DNA of 64,000 bases from Sorghum bicolor (lineage: Eukaryota > Streptophyta > Magnoliopsida > Poales > Poaceae), in NCBI RefSeq assembly GCF_000003195.3, contig NC_012873.2, positions 23,843,317 to 23,907,316 on the forward strand, written 5' to 3'. The position numbers and the translations under genes are program-made. Each line of letters begins with the position of its first letter. The first letter of the stretch is position 1. Below the pieces are notes generated by a model. It worked only from the letters and a program-made list of their open reading frames with translations. It did not search any database and had not been told where the DNA came from. Of the stretch, positions 55,740 through 64,000 are shown piece after piece.

Positions 55740-56980
55740 GCAGGAGGATACGGTGTCCGATAAGATTAAGTATTGACCTTGGGTTTTATCCCAAACTGAT
55801 CTCTCATTACTTCAGCTATCTTATCGGCTCAATAGGAAACGGCATCCTGCCGATGTGCAGGTTCGGGTTCTAGCACCTGCTGATAAGCTTCCATGTGTCT
55901 TTGAGGTGCACGATCTCCAGGGAACATAGCATTGGCCATAACCTATTGGCCATCATTCTGCTAAGCAAGATTCATCGGCTTATTGGCTGGTCCTTGATTC
56001 TGAAAACCAACCTGCATCTGCCCCTGCTAGAATCCTACAGCCTGATGATTCTGTTGTGTCATTTGTGGAAAGACAAACTGCCCTGTCCACCCATTGTTGG
56101 CATTCATTGGCACAGTCCCTGCCGATGGCTGATAATTGGGTGTCATCATTGGGCTGACATACCCTGTTTGAGTCATAAATCTCTGGTTCGTCGACGGTGG
56201 ATCTGCCGATGCATTAGGTATCTGGAATACCAGCATTTGAAAGTTCCCTATAATAGGCCTTGTAGTAGTAGTAGTTGAGAACAGAGGGTTTTGAGTCATC
56301 GACGAAACTGGAGGTGCCGATGTCATAGGAGCTTTTCCCGCCAAGTCAACCACTTGATATGTTCCAGAACAGTTTGCAAAAAAGTATGGAGGCATACCAT
56401 ATCCCCACCAATTGGGAGGAACTTGGCAATTTTGAAATACAGATCCTAACATCACCGATGCCGATAGATCTGTGTTGAGTTGAACTCGTCCTTCTGAGGT
56501 CGCTGGATTGGTCCTCATCGGTGTAGATTGCCCATTAGTCATCCCTAATGTGCTTGGAGGAGAAGTAACTTCTGTACCCGCAACGGTTGGAGGAGCCGAT
56601 GGAGCTGTAACCGATGACAACCCAGGCTGGTGATCGGCTGGGCCAACATATAACGGTGGTACTTGTCCTTATTTTAAAGTTCTAGCCACAGCGTAGAAAA
56701 CAATATTGGACAGCACACTGGATTGATTGATCAAAGAACGATTAATAGCATTGTCAACCATATCTTGCATTTTACCGGGGTTGGCTTCAAAAGTGATCTA
56801 CTGAGGCATCTGCAGTTCTTGCTTTTGGATCACTTCACCGCTCCTGTTGACACAGAAGTATTTCAAGCAGAGTTGCTTGTATTCCTCCATAGCTTTTTCC
56901 ATAGCTTGCTTCTGTTCATCCCTGAGATCAGCCTCCATCACAGCAATGATGTTTTCTGTGTCGAACTCGGTATGAGCCAT
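55740..56980 (-). pseudogene. Tat3 gag, N-terminal half
   Basis: Start ATG at 56,980 (MAHTEFDTENIIAVM), ~45 bases after the LTR/PBS. A helical start (MEKAMEEYKQLCLKYFCVN) is followed by in-frame TAG (56,798-56,800) and TAA (~56,672), then a long Pro/Thr/Gln-rich linker open from 56,620 to 56,027 with WWGYGMPPYFFAN. The remainder to 55,740 has more stops. The capsid core that should follow is missing on both sides of element C. Confidence 0.72.
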
Positions 56981-57004
56981 GTAGATCTTGTTGATAGATG
57001 TGTC

Positions 57005-57026
57005 CCACTGAGTGTGCCAAAAGATG
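57005..57026 (-). other. Tat3 primer-binding site
   Basis: Minus strand TCTTTTGGCACACTCAGTGGG immediately follows the LTR end GCATCAACA, matching the TTTTGGCACGCCCAGTGGG type of Tat elements. Confidence 0.7.
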
Positions 57027-57497
57027 TGTTGATGCAAAAATGGATCTTCAAACACAAAGGGCTAATACCTGATTCAATGTTAAGGCATGCCAGCCGATTT
57101 GACCTTAAAACCGACAATGGTGATAACTCGAATACTTTGGTCCCGAGAACAGCGATGCACCCGGATGCCACGGCCAAGAGGTATTCACATGGAACTCGAG
57201 AATCCATCGAGTTTGGCTCGATGAATTCATAAGAACACCTCAGTAAAAGGAAAATATGCGAGTTGACGAAGTCATCAAAAGTAGATGCGAAAATAGATGT
57301 AAAAACTTTGTGTACGATTGATTGGATTGTCTCTTACATCACTACTAGGCTTATATTTATACCCTGTCCTAAAGAGTTACAACCAGATATGACTAGGATT
57401 CTAATTCCAAACTAAACAGAACTCGTACACAAAACAAACACTAACAACTATAGAAAATAATAATTTTATCTATCCTGGGTGATCGGCACACCACCAT
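57027..57497 (-). repeat. Tat3 5' LTR, truncated by the Tekay element
   Basis: Reverse complement of Tat2 LTR sequence (compare 5,035-5,515). TATAAATA on the minus strand at 57,354-57,361. The first ~300 bp of the LTR are displaced beyond the Tekay insertion. Confidence 0.85.
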
Positions 57498-60400
57498 TGT
57501 AACAGAACCGTCCAATTTATAAGAATTCAAATGAATTAGCGACCACGGAGGCAGTCAAGCCAATGGACTTGAACCCATATAAACCCGGTAGTCCGACGAA
57601 ATCTCAAAAGACCTCGATTCAACCAACATACAACCAAGATCGTACATGATCAAGCATCACCATCACAGATTACATACATTCATCATAGAACATAGTTTTA
57701 CATCACATTAGAGTTTAAGTAAGGTTATTACAACCCAGTTTGGTAGCGGAAACAAAGTAGTTTTAAAGCATCACATACTCAGTTTAAATTACATGCCAGT
57801 TCCAGGGTCAAACCCAACAAAAGCACAATTGAAGATAGAGAAGGTGATCACACCCATGATCTATTCATCGTCCGCAGCCGGATAATGGCAGTTAGCACAG
57901 TAGCCGTGACACACGACATCATCTGCAACAGGGGTAAATAAAACCCTGAGTACAAGAAGGTACTCAGCTAGGCTTACCCGTCATAAACCAGAAATAAAGT
58001 GACACCAAGGGGTATGCAAGGCAGATCTTTGTGGGCTGGTTTGCCTCACCTTTTTGCATAAAAAGCTTTAGTTGTAAGTAACCCATTTATAATATTCAGC
58101 AGCAGGTTCATTATTTTAACCGCTATCCACTAAATTAGCACCTATTCTAAGCATACACTTGAGTATTTAAGCATTAAAATAATAACCATATCCGGATTAT
58201 CACATAGCTATCAATATTCTCATCATAACCATTAAGTTTATTTAGTGATTTCTACGTGCGACTGCCCGTGTCAAGTTCTCACTATCCGGGAGAGACGGCG
58301 ATTCGAATTGATTCCTATCCAGCTGGAGGGGTATTCCTAGCACTCACCCGAGCATACTTCATGAGGGCAGCTCGGATCACCTTTAGCACAACTCCGGACC
58401 AATTCACGGGTCTGTATGGCGCCGCACCCCCAGGGACCGCCAATCTGCTAGGGTCAGGACTCTAACCTGACACATCGGTCTTACGCCATTGACTCCCCGC
58501 ACATCCTTACTACCAACCGGGGTACACACTTTAACCAGATCGGGGTATCCGGCCGGAGATGCACTCGTAGGCTTCGCGGTCGGAACGACTTATCCGGCCA
58601 GCTAAGTGTTAGGCATGCGTTCAACATGACACAAGGACGTTACATTGAATCGGTCCTTAATCGACACAGACGGGGATAGATTCACCCAAGACCTCCATGC
58701 CTTGTTGTTGCACTATCGTCCTCCCGCCCGGTCTCAAGTTCATTATTACCACATGGTTATTCCCACGATAGCAAATATAGCCAAACGTGATCATCATCCA
58801 CCTAACTCTCGCAGGTGATAGGAAATCACCCGGCTTCTACTGAGCTAAGCAGGGCTAAGCATTATTTCGATCCTGGACCTACTTAGGTGAAGTATGAGGT
58901 GGACAAGGTAGTCATTATACAGCAACGGTGTCATATCAACGCCTAACACTTAATGCAACAGTACATAAACATAGTCAATTGATAGCTAGATATGATAACA
59001 AAATAGTAGGAGGCTTATAATGCTCTGGGGCTTGCCTTCGATGTAGGTGGACGGGCGGTGGTCGGGACACTCCGGCAAGTCCTCCTCAGCTCCTTGAGGT
59101 GGCTCCCCTTGTTGACCTTCCGACTCCGGCAGCTCGAACTCCAAAACGGTCACGCCCTGGGGAACACCTATGTATGCATGACAAGGAGATAAATATAGAG
59201 AATGCACATATGATGCATGATGTCATGATGAAGAGCTAAAGGAGCATAAACAAGGTATAACATGGTATAAACTCCTAAGATTAAGTGAATCATAGAATAA
59301 CAAGTAAGTGCATACTTCTTCTCTGGTAGAGAGGCTAACTAGACATGTTAAACAATCCTAGCAACTCCTACTCAGCCCCTGGTTTCATAGACAAACCAAC
59401 TTGTCACAAGTTTCAGCTATAACTTAAGCATATGTTGGCCAAACTAAGCAAGTAGATACTTTCTGGAAATCGTAGCAAATTATCTACAATTCACTTTTAG
59501 ACATCCCAGAATGATTCCCAGCCGAAATATGCTAAAACATACAAAGTTGGCTGGCTGTCCTGGAAAATCCAGAGAGCAAGCACTTTGCAGCAGCTACTTG
59601 TAACATCCATAACTTTTAAACTACTCAACCAAATGTCATGAAACTTGTACAAGAAGTAGATAAGCAAGTTAGCTACAAGTTTGTTGTAGACAAGTTTCCC
59701 AGAAAACATCATCTTCAATTAGTTCTTAAGCAATTGCTATCAGCTACACAGAATTGCTCTAGGAAAGGCATAAATAGCAAAAATAATATTTTGCACATAA
59801 CAAGAATGTATCAAAGGGTCAATCCAAATGCACTAGTAGATGGAAAATGTCTAAGAAACCCTAAAAAACATCATGGCAAGGCCTAAACTTATTTCTATCA
59901 TCACCTTTTTCACTTATTTAATTATGAAGGTGATTTAATGAACATGCATCCCAAGTGCTCCAAGAATTCTAAGAAAATTACAGCAAGCTACTTATGCTAA
60001 CACAAGTTTACTGTAAAATTTTCATGGCACTTGCACATACAGCTTGTGAGATACAAAAATAACAAGCTAGCAAAGGCATGCAAGGCATAAATGTGAAACC
60101 CTATCAAAAAGTGTCAAACAACAGATTTCAGATTTTTCCTAGCTTTGTTTACACATGAGGACAACACGCAGCAACTTTCACCACAAAAAGAGTTATAACT
60201 AATTTATTAAAAACACCACAAGAAACTCCTATTTAAGCAAGAAATATTTATAACTTCACAATCAGACCTCCAAAAATCATGATAAATTTATCAGAGCCTA
60301 TTCATGTCATAAGTAACAATACCCTAAATTTGCAAGGCCACCAGATCAACAGATCTCAAGATATAATTGCCTCCTATATATTCAAGAATAAATCATATAT

Positions 60401-61983
60401 ATTTATTTCTGCAAAAACATGGCATGTTTCATATTTTTAATAAAAACTAGACTTATACAGGAACCTAGAAAAATTGGGATCACATCATTTGGATCTGTAA
60501 AACTCCAGATATGAATTTTACAAAACAACACAGGATCTGCAAAACAGTGAACCAGGGATGTGAGAGAGAGACTGACAGGTGGGATCCGCTGACACATGGG
60601 ACCCACGCGACAGAGAGACAGAGACAGGGGAGACGCTCGTCGCCGGCGAAACTCGACGACGGCGAGGTCTCGGTCGGATCCAAGGGCATCTATGTGTTCC
60701 TCTACTAAAGGCGGGCTAGGTGACATACTTTAACCGCGCCCTACTGGACCCTAGGGTGCTCATCGTCGGGAATGGCGGCTCGGCGGCGCTGCGGGCGATA
60801 CACCGGCGTGCACGGCCGATGCTGTCCCGGTTGAGGTTCACGCTGAGTATCAGTGAGCCAAGGGAAAGCGATAGGAACAAGAATGGAGGGAAATGGTGGA
60901 GCAGAGAGGCCTGGCCACGTCGCCGGTGAGCTCGGGCGAAACTCCGGCGAGGGAGAACGGCTCGGAGCTCGGCAATGCCGCCTCACCTGTTCTCGATAGT
61001 GGCTAAGGAGGTGACGCCGAGGTAGAGGAAGCTTTGACGAAGCGTTTGGCGGGCTGGCTTGGCCGGAGGCGCGTTGGAGCGGCCGGAAAAGCTCGCCGAA
61101 GCGCGGCAGAGCTCGCTGTGGCAATGGCGGAGCGAAATGGAGTGCTCTGAGCGAGTGGAGGTCGCGTCTGAGGCATCCACTCAGTGCGTGGCGACTTGTG
61201 GACGCCGTGGGAGCTGACAGGGGGGTGTCGACAGCGTACGGCCGATAGGTGGCCGGACACGCGGCGGCGGGTGAGCTTTGTCCAATCTGAAACGTTTTTC
61301 TGAAACGCCGATTGCAGTGACTGAATCCCGAAGTTGGTCGACATTTTACTCTCGGCTCAATCAATGGTTTTGGCTCGAATTTGATCCTTTGGATAGAGCT
61401 ACACGAGTTCTACAAGTTTCCTTACAAGATCAAAGCCTAACTCGGTCTGGATTTTAATCTACAAAGCTCCCAACAACCCTACCTCGAAACTGCGTGATTC
61501 AAGTCTTAGCCAAATTCGGCTTCTGGGCAGAATTTGAATGTGTTCCATGCATTTTCATGAAAAGTCATCAACATAATTTTTGCAGCTTATGAAATTTACT
61601 ACAACTTTGTTTCAGTTGTCATTTACATGCAAGGTATCTAGCACCAGTTTCATAAAACATCTTTGAAGAGAGGTCTAGGGGGTCAAATGGGTCAATCTAC
61701 GATTAACCATGACTTAGGGGCAGTTTTGTCCAAAACCTCCAACATGAACTTTGTTCAAAATGTTGCTCTAAACATGATTAAAGTATTTTGGAAGACAATG
61801 TACATTTGTAAGCATTGGTCCTCTACTTGAATCACTCAAATCAAGCCACACAAGTAATTTAATCATACATGGGACACATAAGATGACATGTGATCATGAT
61901 GTATGCTAATGATTGAGCATGATGATGCTTATGTTGATGCAATGCTCATGGTTAACATGCAAGCTAACACTAGGAGTGTTACA
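57498..61983 (-). repeat. Long 3' LTR of the Tekay element
   Basis: 4,486 bp, plus-strand edges TGTAACAGAACC and GAGTGTTACA. Its part from 58,700 rightward is homologous to 2,194-4,901. The GC-rich block at 60,560-61,300 contains several chance ORFs (one of 207 codons, minus) without recognisable domains. No other feature seen inside. Confidence 0.85.
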
Positions 61984-62000
61984 GCCCTCCCCCCTTACAA
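61984..62000 (-). other. Tekay polypurine tract
   Basis: Minus strand TGTAAGGGGGGAGGGC directly next to the LTR. Confidence 0.8.
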
Positions 62001-62517
62001 AAATCTCGTCCCGAGATTTGAAAGATGTACCATTTTTCATAGAATGAGGGATAAGTTACATGTAAATAGTCCTCCCTTTCCCAAGTGGCATCTCTTTCAC
62101 TTTGACGGTTCCACAAAACTCTAAAAAGTTTGATTACTCTCCCACGAGTAACTCGTTCCTTGACATCAAGAACTTGTACAGGCATTTCTTCATATGTCAG
62201 GTCGGACTGCAACTTTAGGCCTCTTGTTTCAACTCGCTCTTCGGGCACACGAAGACACTTCTTGAGTTGAGACACATGGAATACAGGAAAACAATTCCTA
62301 GTTCCGTAGATAGTTGTACTTTGTAAGCTACCTTGCCGCTCTTCTCAATGATTTGGTAGGGACCCACGTACCTAGGGGCTTGCTTTCTTTTTACACCAAA
62401 GCGGTTGACTCCCTTCATGGGCGATACTTTTAGGTACACAAAGTCACCTACTTCCAACTCGAGTGGTTTTCTTCTTTGGTCCGCATAGCTTTTCTGTCTA
62501 GCTTGGGCAGCTTTCAT
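61987..62517 (-). pseudogene. Tekay integrase tail with chromodomain
   Basis: First frame (62,517 down to ~62,260): KSYADQRRKPLELEVGDFVYL, VSPMKGVNRFGVK, RYVGPYQIIEKSGKVAYKV, the GPY/F module that binds DNA. A frameshift near 62,260-62,275 leads to the second frame: VSQLKKCLRVPEE, then the chromodomain YEEMPVQVLDVKERVTRGR, LFRVLWNRQSERDATWERED. The chromodomain is thought to direct integration to marked heterochromatin. A TAA at 62,524 separates this from the catalytic core. Confidence 0.85.
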
Positions 62518-62523
62518 GTGTTG

Positions 62524-63801
62524 CTAAATAATGAGAACTTGTTCCTCGGCTTCTTTGACAAAGTCAATTCCGTAGTACCTCCTTTCGCCAGGTTCGACCC
62601 AGTTTAGAGGAGTTCTACACTTGCGGCCATACAAAGCTTCAAAAGGAGCCATTTGGATACTTTCTTGATAACTATTGTTGTAAGAGAATTCAGCTAAGGG
62701 TAGCCATTTCTCCCATGCACCCTTGGAAGATATCACACATGCCCTCAGCATATCCTCTAAAATTTGATTCACACGCTCCGTCTGACCGGAGGTTTGAGGG
62801 TGGTAGGCTGAATTGCGAACCAACTTTGTACCAAGGAGCGAATGCAGATGCTCCCAGAAGCGGGCAGTGAACTGAGGGCCCCTATCAGAAATAATGGTGC
62901 GAGGCACTCCATGCAATTTAACAATCTGAGAGAAGTATAACTCCGCGTAGTCGGATATTCGGTGTGTCGACTTCACAGGGATAAAATGGGCCGACTTGGT
63001 CAAACGGTCAACAATCACCCATATGGAGTCGTGTCCCTTTTGGGTAGGGGGAAGGCCAACAATGAAATCCATGATGATTTCTTCCCATTTCCAAGCCGAA
63101 ACCGACAAAGGTTGCAACAAACCTGCTGGTTTGAGGTGAACTGCTTTTACCCTGCAGCAACTATCACACCTAGCAACATAAGCTGCTATCTCCTTCTTCA
63201 TCTTGGTCCACCAGACACGGGGTTTCAAGTCTTGGTACATTTTGCTACTACCAGGATGAATCGACAACTTGGAAGAATGAGCTTCATCTAAAATTTTGTT
63301 GCATAGGTCACGATCTTTGAGTACAACTAGTCGATTGTCAAACCATAGTACACCATTCTCATCTACCCTAAAATGCTTGGTGTCTTGCTCTTGCATTTTT
63401 CTTTTGATATGGAAAATACCAGGGTCAGAATTTTGGAGCTCTATGATTTGACTCTCTAACGAGCAGCTGACTACGATGTTGTGTAGGACCACCGGATGCA
63501 ATAAATTGAAGCCTTCCTCTAAGAGAGGTCCAACATGTTGTTTCCGGCTAAGAGCATCGGCTACAACATTGGCCTTGCCCGGATGATAGTGTACTTCTAG
63601 ATTGTACTCTTTTATCAACTCCAACCATCTTCTTTGTCTCATGTTTAGCTCAGGCTGAGTGAATATATATTTGAGGCTCTTATGGTCAGTGTAAATGTGA
63701 CATAGATTACCCAACAGATAATGCCTCCAGAGTTTCAACACATGTACAACTGCTGCTAACTCTAGATCATGAGTCGGGTAGTTGGCTTCATGTTTCCTCA
63801 A
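62524..63801 (-). pseudogene. Tekay RNase H end and integrase core
   Basis: A 425-codon open stretch. RNase H end: [43 protein letters not shown]. Integrase zinc finger with [18 protein letters not shown] and CDSCCRVK. Core: [14 protein letters not shown] (Asp), [15 protein letters not shown] (Asp), [14 protein letters not shown] (Glu), [15 protein letters not shown]. All catalytic residues are intact. Bounded by a TAA at 62,524 and a TAA at ~63,837 where Gln is expected in each case; otherwise undamaged. Confidence 0.88.
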
Positions 63802-64000
63802 CTGCCGAGAGGCGTAGGCAATACCTCGGCCTTCTTACATAAGCACACAACCTAGACCAGTGCCAGAAGCATCACAAAAGACTTCACAACCCTGGGACCA
63901 CACAAACTTCACATCTTTTTGTAGTAGCTTGGTCATAGGCTTAGCTATTTTGGAGAAATCCGGAATAAAGCACTGATAATATCCAGCTAGACCGAGAAAA
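63802..64000 (-). pseudogene. Tekay RT thumb/RNase H start, runs off window
   Basis: Minus frame: [20 protein letters not shown] and [17 protein letters not shown] then TAA. The CDASGTGLG strand holds the first catalytic Asp of RNase H. Reverse transcriptase and gag lie right of the window. Confidence 0.8.

Larger units (their letters stand above)
34614..57497 (-). mobile_element. Tat3: Tat-lineage Ty3/gypsy element, base of the nest
   Basis: Read right to left on the minus strand: partial 5' LTR (57,027-57,497), PBS, gag (56,027-56,980 and 45,579-46,530), protease (~45,000), RT (~43,600-44,250), RNase H split by a LINE (43,308-43,563 and 40,240-40,425), second RNase H (39,780-40,239), integrase (38,622-39,779) and an antisense gene (34,778-38,467). 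Its 3' LTR is beyond element A, off the left edge. It hosts element C, the LINE, a solo LTR, element A and the right-hand Tekay element, making it the oldest layer. Stops are frequent throughout. Confidence 0.82.
57498..64000 (-). mobile_element. Tekay-type (Del clade) chromovirus, 3' part
   Basis: Minus-strand element with a 4.5-kb 3' LTR (57,498-61,983), a PPT on its right side, then integrase with a C-terminal chromodomain, and RNase H running off the window. TSD on the left would be ACCAT (57,493-57,497). Integrase ending in a chromodomain and the very long LTR fit the Tekay/Del clade. Pol has two in-frame stops and one frameshift. Confidence 0.88.

Noticed and set aside
60741..61364. 207-codon minus-strand ORF in the Tekay LTR
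   Set aside because: Arg/Pro/Ser-rich composition typical of chance ORFs in GC-rich DNA; the homologous block at 3,700-4,400 does not keep the frame.

Overview
This window is plant nuclear DNA, almost certainly from a large-genome grass (Poaceae, probably a panicoid such as the sorghum/sugarcane/maize group; the species is inference). I see no ordinary host gene. Essentially all 64 kb is a stack of LTR retrotransposons inserted into one another, plus one LINE. The evidence is LTR pairs, target-site duplications (TSDs), primer-binding sites (PBS), polypurine tracts (PPT) and decayed gag-pol reading frames.

Nesting, outermost to innermost. The base layer is Tat3, a minus-strand Ty3/gypsy Tat-lineage element (about 34,614-57,497; its far 3' LTR is off the left edge). 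Inserted into Tat3 are: element A (ends at 34,613, mostly spread over 7,233-34,613), a solo LTR (35,652-37,236, TSD CGATG), a 5'-truncated L1-type LINE (40,440-43,293, 14-bp TSD), Athila-like element C (46,531-55,734, TSD GTGTG) and a Tekay-type chromovirus entering from the right (57,498-64,000). Element A is interrupted by Tat2, a deletion derivative of Tat3's family (4,902-7,232), by a Cassandra TRIM (9,800-24,838) whose LTRs carry 5S rRNA sequence, and by Athila-like element B (25,303-32,463, TSD CTGGC). The Cassandra internal region holds a complete 14.3-kb Tat-lineage element D (10,158-24,426, TSD GCTGG). The Tat2 5' LTR is cut by a Tekay LTR (2,194-4,901), itself cut by another gypsy element (1-2,193). 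By-eye LTR comparison gives about 47 substitutions in 1.05 kb for D, 42 in 1.23 kb for B and 41 in 1.47 kb for C.

The most interesting content is a second layer of genes inside the retrotransposons. Elements A and D carry, antisense and tail-to-tail to integrase, a multi-exon gene with its own TATA box, a conserved start, a domain resembling Pfam Transposase_28 (putative gypsy type transposon) and a coiled-coil C-terminal half; intron positions are shared between A and D. Tat3 carries a different antisense multi-exon gene, resembling plant-mobile-domain proteins, in the same place. Tat2 lost gag-pol but kept what looks like the promoter and start of its antisense gene. Element C has an intact 518-codon second ORF behind an internal TATA box and a leader intron, although its gag is broken.

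Nearly all gag-pol frames are dead through in-frame stops, frameshifts and nested insertions. Gene regions are annotated as pseudogenes unless the frame is visibly intact. All homology statements come from reading translations, not from searches.
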